A program made the translations under genes and the position numbers. This document shows, one piece after another, positions 55,827 to 64,000 of a stretch of DNA of 64,000 nucleotides (its first letter is position 1; each line of letters begins with the position of its first letter). This DNA is from CAVWSM01 sp963757805 (GTDB taxonomy: Bacteria; Actinomycetota; Actinomycetes; Jiangellales; Jiangellaceae). Under the pieces are notes generated by a model. That model was not told where the DNA came from, ran no database searches, and saw only the letters and a list, made by a program, of their open reading frames with translations. Where the stretch lies: assembly GCA_963757805.1 (NCBI GenBank), contig CAVWSM010000006.1, positions 1,178,001-1,242,000 on the forward strand. The letters are read 5' to 3'.

Positions 55827-56875
55827 GGACGCACCCGCGGGTCGAGGATCGGATAGACCAGATCCGCAACGAGGTTCATCACGATCACTGAAGCCGCGAA
55901 GAAGATGAACATCCCTTGCACGAGCGGCAGGTCGGGCACGCGCAGCCCTTCGTAGAACAGGTAGCCGAGCCCCGGCCAGGAGAAGACCGTCTCCACGAGG
56001 ATCGTCCCGGAGACGATGGTGCCGAGGTTGACGAACAGCAGCGTCACAGTGGGCAGGAGTGCGTTGGGGACGGCGTGTCGGCGTCGTACGTCATCGTCGC
56101 GCAAACCCTTGGCTCGCGCGGTGACGATGTAGTCGCTGCCCATCTCGTCGAGCAGCGATGACCGCATGATGAGCAGGTTCTGCGCGTAGACGACGGCCAC
56201 GAGGGTGGCGAGCGGCAGCACCATGTGCGACGCGACGTCGGGGACGAGTTCCCACCCCTCGACGCCGGGCGTCTGCATGCCGCCGGTCGGGAACAGTCCG
56301 GGGATCGGCCCGGCTCCAGTCGAGAAGATGACGATCAGGATGAGACCGAGCCAGAACGACGGCACCGACCAGAGCGTGAGCGCGAGGCCGGTGTTGACTC
56401 GGTCACCGGTGCTGCCGTGGCGCCAGGCCCCCTTGACCCCGAGCCACAAGCCGAGCACTGACGACACAATCACGCTCGTCCCCACAAGCAGCACGGTCGG
56501 CCAGAGCCGATCGCCGATGAGTCCGACGACCGATGTGTGGTACTGGAACGACTCGCCGAGGTCGAAGCGGAGCAGGTCACCGGCGTACGCCAGGAACTGC
56601 TCGAACCGAGACTTGTCGAGCCCGAAATCGCGGGCCAGTTGCTCCTTCTGCTCCAAGCTGATCGGTCGACCGTGCGTCATGGTCCGCACCGGGTCGCCCG
56701 GGATGATTCGGAACAGGAAGAAGCTCATGAACATGACCGCGACGAGCGACGCCGCGGCGCCGGCGACTCGACCGGCGACGTAGCGGACCTGCCGCCGCAG
56801 CACTGCCCGGTCCCGCACCCGTGGAGGCGAGTGCGGGACCGGGGCTGCCGATGGTGCATCGAGCATGTCAGCCAC
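55823..56875 (-). CDS. Oligopeptide ABC transporter permease (OppB type)
   Basis: Membrane permease of about 350 aa with six helices. RIIPGDPVRTMTHGRPIS near the N-terminus, EMGSDYIVTARAKGLRDDDV as the EAA loop and SGTILVETVFSWPGLGYLFY are typical of OppB/DppB. GTG 56875 is used, eight bases after the oppA stop; ATG 56866 is an alternative. Neither has a good ribosome-binding site, so it likely relies on re-initiation after oppA. Confidence 0.92.
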   Translation of the reverse strand: MADMLDAPSAAPVPHSPPRVRDRAVLRRQVRYVAGRVAGAAASLVAVMFMSFFLFRIIPGDPVRTMTHGRPISLEQKEQLARDFGLDKSRFEQFLAYAGDLLRFDLGESFQYHTSVVGLIGDRLWPTVLLVGTSVIVSSVLGLWLGVKGAWRHGSTGDRVNTGLALTLWSVPSFWLGLILIVIFSTGAGPIPGLFPTGGMQTPGVEGWELVPDVASHMVLPLATLVAVVYAQNLLIMRSSLLDEMGSDYIVTARAKGLRDDDVRRRHAVPNALLPTVTLLFVNLGTIVSGTILVETVFSWPGLGYLFYEGLRVPDLPLVQGMFIFFAASVIVMNLVADLVYPILDPRVRP

Positions 56876-56883
56876 GAAGTGTG

Positions 56884-58740
56884 TTACTCGCGTTCGTCGG
56901 CCGTGGCAGACCTGCGCCGCAGCAGCAGGAACGCACCTCCGGCAAGCACGACGGCCGCGCCGGCCGCGACGCCGACCACGACGCCGGTGTTACCGCCGCC
57001 TGCGGAGTCCTCCTCGGCGCCGACAGGCGTCGCCGACCACCAGCTCCAGTAGCCGTCCTGGCCGTAGATGTTGCCGCCCGGGTCCGGCTGCGTCTGGATG
57101 CTCTCGATTACGTCGCTGCGGTAGGCCTCGAGCGCGTCGGCGTATCCCCACACTACGAAGACGTTCGTGTCGTAGAGGATCTTCTGCATGTCCTTGACGA
57201 TGTCGGCACGAGCATCGCCGTCGAGCTCGGCGACCTGGTCCTGGTAGAGCTGGTCGTAGTCCTCGTCACAGAAGTAGGCGTCACTGAGGTACGGACCGCC
57301 GACCTCTGCCGGCAGACCGCTGCAGAGGTTGATCGACATGATGTAGTCGGGGTCGGGGTTGACCGTCCAGCCTGTGGTGAGGATGTCGTAGGTGCCCGCG
57401 TCGAGTAGAGCGCCGACCTCCTCGACGGGCTCGACCTTGAGCTCGATGCCAGCCTCCGCGGCCCACTCGCGCATCATCTCCGCCGCCTGGACGTACTGCG
57501 GGGTGTTGGCGTGCACGTTGAACCGGAACGACAAGCGCTGTCCGGCGGGGGAGACGCGGACACCGTCGCCACCGAGCGCGTACCCGGCCTCGTCAAGCGC
57601 GGAGTTGGCCGCCGCGAGGTCGAACGGCACGACGTCGTCGCCCTCAGGCTCCCAGTGGTAGATCGAGTAGCGCGACGGGATGTAGCCGCCGTTGGCCTCG
57701 CCGTAGCCGCCGTAGGCCACGTCGTAGATCGCCTCGCGGTCGATCGTCTGGACGAGCGCCTTGCGCACCACGGGGTCCTGCAGCGCGGGGTTGCCATCGC
57801 CGAACGGCTGGCCGCTTTGCGTCGTGGCGCCCGGGTTGAGGGTGATGGCCTGGAACCGCTTGCCCTTGGCCTGGTTGACCGTGATGTTGGGCTCGCTGCG
57901 CAGTGAGTCGGCCTGCGCCGGCGTGAGGCCGGCGACGAAGGTGACCTCGCCCTTCTTCAACGCCTCGACCTGCGCGTCGGAGTCGTTGTAGTAGCGGAAG
58001 ACGAGCTGGTCGAACTTGGGGGCACCCCGCCAGAAGTCCGGGTTGGGCTCGAGCGTGATCGACTGGTTGACCTCGTAGTCGGTGAGGATGAACGGACCGC
58101 TCCCGACGATCGGGAACTCCTCGTCGTTGTTGAACTCAGCGAAGTCCGCCACGTCCTCCCAGATGTGCTTGGGCAGGATCGGCACGTCGAGCGCGAGCAT
58201 GGTCGCCTGCGGCTTCTCGAGCGTGATCTCGACGGTGTTGTCGTCGGTTGCCTCGACGGTCTTGAAGTTCTCGACGAAGTTGCCGTTGGCAGTCGCCGCG
58301 GCCTCGTCGGTCATCATCGTGTTGAACGTCCAGGCAACGTCCTCGGCGGTGATGTCCTCACCGTCGGTCCACTTCGCGTCATCGCGGATCGTGAACGTCC
58401 AGGTCAGACCGTCCTCCGAGGTGTCCCACGACTCGGCCAGGGCCGGGACCGTTTCGCCGGTCTTGGGGTCGTAGTTGGTGAGGAAGTCGTACGTCAGGCG
58501 GCCGAGCATCGTCGTGATGACGCGCACTGCCAGGAACGGGCTGAGCGAGTCGACCTCCTGCGAGACAGCGACGGTGAGGACCTTGGTGTCCTCGGCGTCG
58601 TCGCTCGCCTGCGCGACAGCGGTGCCGGCACCCGTAGACACGGTGGCGGTGAGCACGGCGAGCGCGCCGGCGGCGATGGCCTTGAGGCTTCGGTGCCTGC
58701 GGCCATCGCCGGGCGCGAGGGTTGGGGAGGGGCGAGCCAT
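56884..58740 (-). CDS. Oligopeptide-binding protein (OppA type) with C-terminal membrane anchor
   Basis: Extracellular solute-binding protein of family 5, about 618 aa. It has a signal-peptide-like N-terminus (AAGALAVLTATVSTGAGTAVA) but no lipobox cysteine. The binding domain shows VLTVAVSQEVDSLSPFLAVR, WTFTIRDDAKWTDGEDI, FNTMMTDEAAATANGNF and IVGSGPFILTDYE. The C-terminus has a hydrophobic stretch VVVGVAAGAAVVLAGGAFLL followed by RRRSATADERE, so it is anchored by a terminal membrane helix instead of a lipid. ATG 58740 is preferred over GTG 58779. It is the first gene of the operon, divergent from dxr. The peptide specificity is not known. Confidence 0.9.
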   Translation of the reverse strand: MARPSPTLAPGDGRRHRSLKAIAAGALAVLTATVSTGAGTAVAQASDDAEDTKVLTVAVSQEVDSLSPFLAVRVITTMLGRLTYDFLTNYDPKTGETVPALAESWDTSEDGLTWTFTIRDDAKWTDGEDITAEDVAWTFNTMMTDEAAATANGNFVENFKTVEATDDNTVEITLEKPQATMLALDVPILPKHIWEDVADFAEFNNDEEFPIVGSGPFILTDYEVNQSITLEPNPDFWRGAPKFDQLVFRYYNDSDAQVEALKKGEVTFVAGLTPAQADSLRSEPNITVNQAKGKRFQAITLNPGATTQSGQPFGDGNPALQDPVVRKALVQTIDREAIYDVAYGGYGEANGGYIPSRYSIYHWEPEGDDVVPFDLAAANSALDEAGYALGGDGVRVSPAGQRLSFRFNVHANTPQYVQAAEMMREWAAEAGIELKVEPVEEVGALLDAGTYDILTTGWTVNPDPDYIMSINLCSGLPAEVGGPYLSDAYFCDEDYDQLYQDQVAELDGDARADIVKDMQKILYDTNVFVVWGYADALEAYRSDVIESIQTQPDPGGNIYGQDGYWSWWSATPVGAEEDSAGGGNTGVVVGVAAGAAVVLAGGAFLLLRRRSATADERE

Positions 58741-58795
58741 GGTGCCGTCGAACCTCGCAATCGTGGAAGGATGTTCCACCGGTCGCCCCAGATGG

Positions 58796-58835
58796 GGAAA
58801 CCGGGTTGGGCCAATGGTCTACCAGCCCGGTTTCC
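58796..58835. promoter_or_regulatory. Inverted repeat between oppA and dxr
   Basis: GGAAACCGGG (58796-58805) and CCCGGTTTCC (58826-58835) are perfect 10-bp arms with a 20-base spacer. A smaller repeat TGGAA-N5-TTCCA is at 58764-58778, nearer oppA. The 177-bp space holds the promoters of both genes, so these are candidate operators. GACAAT at 58906-58911 may be the -10 of dxr. Confidence 0.4.
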
Positions 58836-58917
58836 GACGGGTCAACGGCTGCGGGTCCGGCCCGGTCACGTTCTGGTGACGCTCCGTGGCCGGCACGGCG
58901 TGGGAGACAATGGCCGG

Positions 58918-60129
58918 GTGAGCAACCGCCGTGATGTCGTGGTCCTCGGGTCGACCGGTTCGGTCGGGACGCAGGCCATTGACGTTGTGCGCCGCAACCC
59001 CGACCGGTTCCGTGTGGTCGGCATCGGTGCGGGCGGCGGCAGCGTCGAGCTCCTGGCTCGGCAGGCACTCGAGCTGGGCGTCGAGGTCGTGGCTGTTGCC
59101 CGGGCCAGCGCCGCGCAGGACCTGCTGCTGGCCTTCTACGCCGAGGCTCAGCGGCACGGCTATGCGTCGGGCGACTACGCGGTGCCCAAGGTGCTGGCAG
59201 GGCCCGACGCGATCGCTGAGCTCGCCGCGTACGACTGCGACGTGGTGCTCAACGCGGTGACCGGGTCGATCGGACTGGCGCCGACCTTGGCGGCGCTGCG
59301 CGCCGGCCGCACGCTTGCGCTGGCCAACAAGGAGTCGCTGATCGTGGGCGGACCGTTGGTGAAGGCAGCGGCGGCGCCCGGGCAGATCGTGCCGGTCGAC
59401 TCCGAGCATTCGGCGCTCGCCCAGGCGCTCCGCGGCGGTCGGGCCGACGAGGTGCGGCGGCTGGTGCTGACCGCGAGCGGCGGGCCGTTCCGCGGACTGC
59501 GGCGCGAGCAGCTCGTCGACGTGACACCACAGCAGGCGCTGGCCCACCCCACCTGGGACATGGGCCTCATGGTCACGACCAACAGCGCCACGCTCGTCAA
59601 CAAGGGCCTCGAGGTGATCGAGGCGCACCTGCTCTTCGACGTGCCGTTCGACCGCATCGACGTCGTCGTCCACCCGCAGTCGTACGTCCACTCGATGGTC
59701 GAGTTCGTCGACGGCTCGACCCTGGCGCAGGCCAGCCCGCCCGACATGCGGCTGCCGATCGCGCTCGGCCTCGGCTGGCCGGACCGGGTGCCGGGGGTGG
59801 CCCTCGGGTGCGACTGGACATCCGCATCTAGGTGGGACTTCGAGCCGCTGGACGATGCCGCCTTCCCAGCCGTACGACTCGCGCGAGAGGCCGGGCAGCG
59901 CGCCGGCACCGCGCCGGCGGTCTACAACGCCGCCAATGAGGAGTGCGTGCTGGCCTTCCACGACGGGCGGCTGCCGTTCCTCGGCATCGTCGACACGGTC
60001 GCGGCCGTGCTGGCAGAGCATGATGGTGGACACACCGGGAACGCCCCGTCCCTGCAGGACGTTCTCGACGCCGAGGGGTGGGCCCGGGATCGGGCGCGCC
60101 GAGCGATAGCGGAGGTGCGTACGGCGTGA
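58918..60129 (+). CDS. dxr: 1-deoxy-D-xylulose 5-phosphate reductoisomerase
   Basis: Second enzyme of the MEP isoprenoid pathway; makes MEP from DXP with NADPH. The 403-aa protein has the Rossmann motif VVVLGSTGSVGTQAIDVVRR, LANKESLIVGG, the metal and substrate loop VDSEHSALAQAL, LTASGGPFRG and HPTWDMG. The reading frame is open to 58165, but homology begins at SNRRDVVVLG; GTG 58918 follows GACAAT by six bases and may be leaderless. The stop overlaps the M50 gene start (GTGA at 60126-60129). Neighbours M50 protease and ispG are the usual partners. Confidence 0.96.
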   Translation: MSNRRDVVVLGSTGSVGTQAIDVVRRNPDRFRVVGIGAGGGSVELLARQALELGVEVVAVARASAAQDLLLAFYAEAQRHGYASGDYAVPKVLAGPDAIAELAAYDCDVVLNAVTGSIGLAPTLAALRAGRTLALANKESLIVGGPLVKAAAAPGQIVPVDSEHSALAQALRGGRADEVRRLVLTASGGPFRGLRREQLVDVTPQQALAHPTWDMGLMVTTNSATLVNKGLEVIEAHLLFDVPFDRIDVVVHPQSYVHSMVEFVDGSTLAQASPPDMRLPIALGLGWPDRVPGVALGCDWTSASRWDFEPLDDAAFPAVRLAREAGQRAGTAPAVYNAANEECVLAFHDGRLPFLGIVDTVAAVLAEHDGGHTGNAPSLQDVLDAEGWARDRARRAIAEVRTA

Positions 60130-61424
60130 ACTGGCTCGCCCTCCTCGGCATTGTCGGCTTCGCCGTCGCGCTGCTCCTGTCGATCGCGCTGCATGAGGTC
60201 GGTCACCTGGTGCCGGCCAAGAGGTTCGGCGTCAAGGTGACGCAATACATGGTGGGCTTCGGCCGCACCGTCTGGTCTCGGCGGCGTGGCGACACCGAGT
60301 ACGGCGTCAAGGCCATCCCGCTCGGCGGCTACATCCGCATGATCGGCATGCTGCCCCCAGAGCCAGGCGACAACCCGCGGGTGCTGCGCAAGGTCAGCAC
60401 CGGGCCTTTCCAGGCGCTCGTCGAGGATGCCCGGCGTGCCGCCAAGGAGGAGATCCAGCCCGGCGACGAGGGACGGATCTTCTACCTCAAGCCCTGGTGG
60501 CAAAAACTGATCATCATGCTCGGCGGCCCGATGATGAACGTCCTCATCGCGGTCGTGCTGGCGACCATCGTGCTGGTGGGCATCGGCATGTCGGTGCCAA
60601 CCAGCACGGTCAACACCGTGCCGGAGTGCATCATCCCGGTCTCCGAGCAGCGCAACACCTGCGAGCCCGGCGACGAGCCGTCGCCCGCGGCCGCGGCCGG
60701 TTTCCGGCCCGGCGACGAGATCGTGGCCTTCAACGGCGAGCCGGTTGACGAGTGGAGCGAGATCTCCGAAGCGATCCGGTCGTCCGACGGCACGGTCGAC
60801 GTGACGGTGGTTCGCGACGGCCAGGAGGTCGTGCTGCAGCCCACCCTGGTGCAGACCCAGCGGCTCGATCCCGACGATCCGACCGCGGACCCGACGGCGG
60901 TCGGCTATCTCGGTGTGGCTGCCACGACGGAGCGAGACCGGCAGGGCCCGGGGGAGGTGGCTGCGTTCGTCGGCGACTTCACCTTACGCAGCGCCCAGGC
61001 CGTGGCGTCGATCCCGAGCCGCATGGTCGACGTCTGGCAGGCTTCGTTCGGAGGAGAGGAGCGCGACGCCGACTCGCCGGTCGGCATCGTGGGCGCCGGC
61101 CGCATCGGTGGCGAGATCGCGTCGCTCGACGCCGACTTCATGGATCGGCTGGCCGGGTTCCTGCTGCTGGTCGCGTCGTTCAACATGGCGATCGCGATCT
61201 TCAACCTCATCCCGCTGCTCCCGCTCGACGGCGGGCATGCTGCCGGCGCGATCTGGGAAGGCATCAAGCGTGGGTGGGCGCGCCTGACCAACGGGCCAGA
61301 GCCGCGGCCGGTGGATGTGGCGCGCGCGCTGCCGTTGGCCTATGCCGTGGCCAGTGTCCTCGTGGTCATGTCCGTGCTGCTGCTGTACGCCGACATCGTC
61401 AACCCCGTACGCCTCTCCGGCTGA
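60126..61424 (+). CDS. M50 site-2 protease (RseP/Rip1 type)
   Basis: Intramembrane zinc metalloprotease of 432 aa that cuts anti-sigma factors or other membrane proteins. HEVGH (residues 23-27) is in the first membrane helix, a PDZ domain spans about residues 190-260 (AAAAGFRPGDEIVAFNGEPV), and the third zinc ligand is in LPLDGGHAAGA. Three to four membrane helices are visible. GTG 60126 overlaps the dxr stop, so the two are coupled. The standard actinobacterial order dxr-M50-ispG is kept; the sigma partner is not in the window. Confidence 0.94.
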   Translation: MNWLALLGIVGFAVALLLSIALHEVGHLVPAKRFGVKVTQYMVGFGRTVWSRRRGDTEYGVKAIPLGGYIRMIGMLPPEPGDNPRVLRKVSTGPFQALVEDARRAAKEEIQPGDEGRIFYLKPWWQKLIIMLGGPMMNVLIAVVLATIVLVGIGMSVPTSTVNTVPECIIPVSEQRNTCEPGDEPSPAAAAGFRPGDEIVAFNGEPVDEWSEISEAIRSSDGTVDVTVVRDGQEVVLQPTLVQTQRLDPDDPTADPTAVGYLGVAATTERDRQGPGEVAAFVGDFTLRSAQAVASIPSRMVDVWQASFGGEERDADSPVGIVGAGRIGGEIASLDADFMDRLAGFLLLVASFNMAIAIFNLIPLLPLDGGHAAGAIWEGIKRGWARLTNGPEPRPVDVARALPLAYAVASVLVVMSVLLLYADIVNPVRLSG

Positions 61425-61447
61425 CCCAGGATGGGACAATCCAGCAC

Positions 61448-62602
61448 GTGAGCGTTTCCCTCGGCATGCCTGCACTGCCCCCTCCCGTCCTGGCCCCGCG
61501 GCGACCAACCCGCCAGATCAAGGTCGGCAAGGTGCTTGTCGGCGGTGACGCGCCGGTCTCCGTACAGTCGATGACGACGACGCCGACCACGGACATCAAC
61601 GCGACACTGCAGCAGATCGCCGAGCTCACCGCGTCGGGCTGCGACATCGTACGGGTGGCGGTGCCGAGCCAGGACGACGCCGAGGCCCTGCCGGCCATCG
61701 CCCGGAAGTCCCAGATCCCGGTGATCGCCGACATCCACTTCCAACCGAAGTACGTGTTCGCAGCGATCGACGCCGGCTGCGCTGCCGTCCGTGTTAATCC
61801 CGGCAACATCAAGGCCTTCGACGACCGCGTCGGCGAGATCGCGCGGGCCGCGGCGGACGCGGGCGTGTCGATCCGCATCGGCGTCAACGCCGGGTCCTTG
61901 GACAAGCGGCTGCTCGCCAAGTACGGCAAGCCCTCTCCGGAGGCGCTCGTCGAGTCGGCGCTGTGGGAGGCCAGCCTGTTCGAGGAGCACGGCTTCCGTG
62001 ACTTCAAGATCTCGGTCAAGCACCACGACCCGGTGGTGATGGTGCGTGCCTACGAGCTGTTGTCCGAGCAGTGCGACTACCCGCTGCACCTCGGGGTCAC
62101 CGAGGCCGGGCCGGCGTTCCAGGGCACGATCAAGTCGGCGGTCGCCTTCGGCGCGCTGCTGTCCAAGGGCATCGGCGACACGATCCGTGTCTCGCTGTCG
62201 GCGCCTCCCGTCGAGGAGGTCAAGGTCGGCATCAAGATCCTCGAGTCGCTCAACCTGCGCCCCCGCAAGCTCGAGATCGTGTCGTGCCCATCGTGCGGGC
62301 GCGCGCAGGTCGACGTCTACAAGCTCGCCGACGCCGTGACCGCCGGCCTCGAAGGCATGACCGTGCCGCTGCGTGTCGCGGTGATGGGCTGTGTCGTCAA
62401 CGGTCCTGGCGAGGCGCGCGAGGCCGATCTGGGCGTCGCGTCCGGCAACGGCAAAGGCCAGATCTTCGTCAAGGGTGAGGTCGTCAAGACCGTTCCCGAG
62501 TCGCAGATTGTGGAGACCTTGATCGACGAGGCCATGCGGATCGCCGACGAGATGGAGGCCGCCGACGCCGAAAGAGGAGAGCCGACAGTCTCGGTGAGCT
62601 GA
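61448..62602 (+). CDS. ispG: 4-hydroxy-3-methylbut-2-enyl diphosphate synthase
   Basis: Iron-sulfur enzyme of the MEP pathway that makes HMBPP from MEcPP. The 384-aa protein has RRPTRQIKVGKVLVGGDAPV near the start, VADIHFQPKYVFAAIDAG-like text in a TIM barrel, and the cluster ligands Cys280 and Cys283 (CPSCGRAQVD), Cys315 (MGCVVNGPGEA) and the nearby Glu. GTG 61448 is preceded by GACAAT (61435-61440), so a short leader or leaderless start is possible; the same frame is open inside the M50 gene and was rejected. It ends the MEP cluster. Confidence 0.96.
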   Translation: MSVSLGMPALPPPVLAPRRPTRQIKVGKVLVGGDAPVSVQSMTTTPTTDINATLQQIAELTASGCDIVRVAVPSQDDAEALPAIARKSQIPVIADIHFQPKYVFAAIDAGCAAVRVNPGNIKAFDDRVGEIARAAADAGVSIRIGVNAGSLDKRLLAKYGKPSPEALVESALWEASLFEEHGFRDFKISVKHHDPVVMVRAYELLSEQCDYPLHLGVTEAGPAFQGTIKSAVAFGALLSKGIGDTIRVSLSAPPVEEVKVGIKILESLNLRPRKLEIVSCPSCGRAQVDVYKLADAVTAGLEGMTVPLRVAVMGCVVNGPGEAREADLGVASGNGKGQIFVKGEVVKTVPESQIVETLIDEAMRIADEMEAADAERGEPTVSVS

Positions 62603-62791
62603 GTGGTGGCAGTTCCCACACCCCGTGGGACGCATCGCTTCGCAGCCCGTTCCGCTGCGGGCACGAAGTTGACCTCTATGGAACACCCCCGCGGCGCGTT
62701 CCAGTGACCATGCGCGCTCGACGTTTGTTAGCGGTACGGTTCCGCCAGCCAGCCCAGGATGGGGACGGTGGGGGAGAGAAGGTCAGCGGAC

Positions 62792-63144
62792 ATGCATTTC
62801 GCAGGCGGCGTTCCCGAGGGCTTCGAGCCGGACCTGAACTGGCTGCGCGAGCTGCCGATCCCGGTCTACGGGCTGCCCGCTGACTTGCCGGGGTGGCGCT
62901 TGCTGGGCGACTCAGGGTGGGAGACAGGCACCCGTTCGACTGGCACGTGCTCATCGACGGCCAGCGGGTCGACGTACGAGCTGTGCGCGGGTCGGACAAC
63001 GTCACCCTCGCGAAGGGCGTCATCGGTGACGCCAAGGTCACCATCCTCGGTGGCAACTGGCCGACCCACGAGGCCCTGCACCTCGTGACGATCACGGATC
63101 TCTCTCCCTACATCGAGGAGCGAAAGCGGATCATCGGCTTCTGA
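62792..63144 (+). CDS. Short conserved-looking protein, one frameshift
   Basis: Composite of about 117 aa. From ATG 62792 (MHFAGGVPEGFEPDLNWLRE) the reading reaches GWRLLGDS and slips near 62,930; the second frame continues HPFDWHVLIDGQRVDVRAVR, then KVTILGGNWPTHEALHLV and ends ERKRIIGF at 63144. Both parts have normal codon use for this genome. I do not recognise the family and there are no signal or membrane segments. It lies between ispG and the GNAT gene. The upstream 190 bp hold small hairpins (for example TCCCAC/GTGGGA near 62615) but no other gene. Confidence 0.55.
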
Positions 63145-63227
63145 GGGAAGGCCGGGCGCTGGCACAGCCGCGGGCCCGCAGCTCTGACAACCGGACAACC
63201 CGCGGCCAGGGCGGTTACGCTGCACGC

Positions 63228-64000
63228 GTGCTGAGGAGCGCGACCATTCGGCGGCTCACCGCGGCCGATCGGCCGGAGATCGTCGCTCTGCTTGACCGCG
63301 ATCCCGTAGCCAACGTCTTCGTCACCTCGCGGGTGGAGGCGTCCGCGGGTAACGATCGGCTGGGCGCCGAGCTGTGGGGCTACTACCCCGGAGGACGGCT
63401 GGCCGCGGCCTGCTACTCGGGCGCCAATCTCGTGCCGGTGGAGGCGGACGAGTCAGCCGCGCACGCCTTCGCCGACTACGCCGCCCGGGAAGGGCGGCGT
63501 TGCTCGTCCATCGTCGGTCTCGCGGCCGCGGTGTTGCCGTTGTGGGATCGGCTACGGCCGTCCTGGGGGCCACCCCGCGAGCAGCGGCTCAGTCAGCCCG
63601 TGATGGTGGTCGACACCAAGCCCGCGATCGCTCCCGACCCCTTCGTACGCCCCGTCGGCCCGGCCGAGATCGACATCCTGCTGCCGGCATCGGTCGCGAT
63701 GTTCACCGAGGAGGTAGGCGTATCGCCGGTAGCGGAGGGCGGCATGGCCCTCTACCGTGCGCGAGTTGCTGAGCTGATCCGCAACCGCCGCACGTTTGCT
63801 CGGATCGAGGGCGGCAAGGTCGTCTTCAAGGCCGACATCGGGGCGGTGTCGTCGCACGCCTGCCAGGTGCAAGGGGTGTGGGTAGATCCGGTGCGGCGTG
63901 GGGAGGGGATCGCGGCGCCGGCCATGGCCGCTGTCGTCCAGCACGCCCTCGCCGAGATCGCTCCAGTGGTGTCGCTGTACGTCAATGACTTCAACCTGCG
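63228..64000 (+). CDS. GNAT acetyltransferase with DUF4081 (cut by window end)
   Basis: At least 257 aa, open to the window edge. Starting VLRSATIRRLTAADRPEIVA, the N-terminal part is the DUF4081 region (AELWGYYPGGRLAAACYSGA, CSSIVGLAAAVLPLWDRL). The C-terminal GNAT domain shows KADIGAVSSHACQVQGVWVD followed by PVRRGEGIAAPAMAAVVQHA, the acetyl-CoA pyrophosphate loop. Such genes commonly follow ispG in actinobacteria; the acceptor is unknown. GTG 63228 is about six bases after TACGCT (63216-63221), a possible -10 box, so translation may be leaderless. The 3' end is missing. Confidence 0.88.
   Translation, partial: MLRSATIRRLTAADRPEIVALLDRDPVANVFVTSRVEASAGNDRLGAELWGYYPGGRLAAACYSGANLVPVEADESAAHAFADYAAREGRRCSSIVGLAAAVLPLWDRLRPSWGPPREQRLSQPVMVVDTKPAIAPDPFVRPVGPAEIDILLPASVAMFTEEVGVSPVAEGGMALYRARVAELIRNRRTFARIEGGKVVFKADIGAVSSHACQVQGVWVDPVRRGEGIAAPAMAAVVQHALAEIAPVVSLYVNDFNL

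Noticed and set aside
58165..58917. Upstream extension of dxr by about 250 codons
   Set aside because: The extra part is antisense to oppA and unlike any reductoisomerase; homology begins at GTG 58918.
60752..61447. Upstream extension of ispG by about 230 codons
   Set aside because: It overlaps the M50 protease in a shifted frame; ispG homology begins near GTG 61448.

Overview
The window is high-GC DNA (roughly two-thirds G+C), gene-dense on both strands, with many GTG starts and 1-4 nt stop/start overlaps. Gene order and families point to an actinobacterium: lepB-rnhB-DUF2469-yraN-comM-dprA-xerC, then M23 peptidase/rpsB-tsf-pyrH-frr-cdsA-rlmN, and later dxr-M50 protease-ispG-GNAT(DUF4081). 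Protein style suggests Propionibacteriales/Nocardioidaceae, but this is inference. No rRNA, tRNA, IS element, prophage or CRISPR array was seen.

Layout. 1-5.9 kb: signal peptidase tail, RNase HII, DUF2469, YraN, ComM, DprA, XerC. 5.9-8.2 kb (minus): a three-gene overlapping operon of an M23-like protein, a small protein with a YxxxD tail and a WXG-like/DUF1023 hydrolase. 8.4-12.9 kb: rpsB, tsf, pyrH, frr, cdsA. 12.9-17.7 kb: phosphoketolase (minus), rlmN and a DivIVA-proline-VOC fusion broken in a C7 run. 17.7-32 kb: polyamine island with an Lrp regulator, polyamine aminotransferase and FAD oxidase (minus), aminoaldehyde dehydrogenase and potDABC (plus), an AAA ATPase, alanine dehydrogenase, agmatinase and a LysE exporter. 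32.2-38 kb (minus): hybrid histidine kinase, receiver, receiver-cyclase and PGM1-like ATP-grasp ligase, coupled by overlapping stop/start codons. 38-46 kb: gamma-glutamylcyclotransferase-like gene, MarR regulator, saccharopine-dehydrogenase-like gene, membrane protein, MOSC protein, amino-acid oxidase, VapBC, GNAT, gabT. 46-52.8 kb (plus): gabD, then M55-M20-S9-S66 peptidases. 52.9-58.7 kb (minus): an oligopeptide ABC transporter. 58.9-64 kb: dxr, M50 protease, ispG, a short unknown gene and a GNAT gene cut by the window end.

How it works together. The central block can take agmatine to putrescine (agmatinase), to aminobutyraldehyde (aminotransferase or oxidase), to GABA (ALDH), to succinate semialdehyde (GabT) and to succinate (GabD). 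PotABCD provides uptake. Alanine dehydrogenase could recycle alanine if the aminotransferase uses pyruvate. The peptidase set plus the Opp transporter resembles the murein-peptide (dpp/ykf) logic of Bacillus.

Caution. About a dozen genes between 28.6 and 48.7 kb, plus ones at 17.0 and 62.9 kb, are interrupted by single-base frameshifts while the family signal continues in another frame. In 32.2-38.0 kb I count roughly one per 200 bp. I read these mainly as sequence errors, so coordinates inside those genes are approximate.
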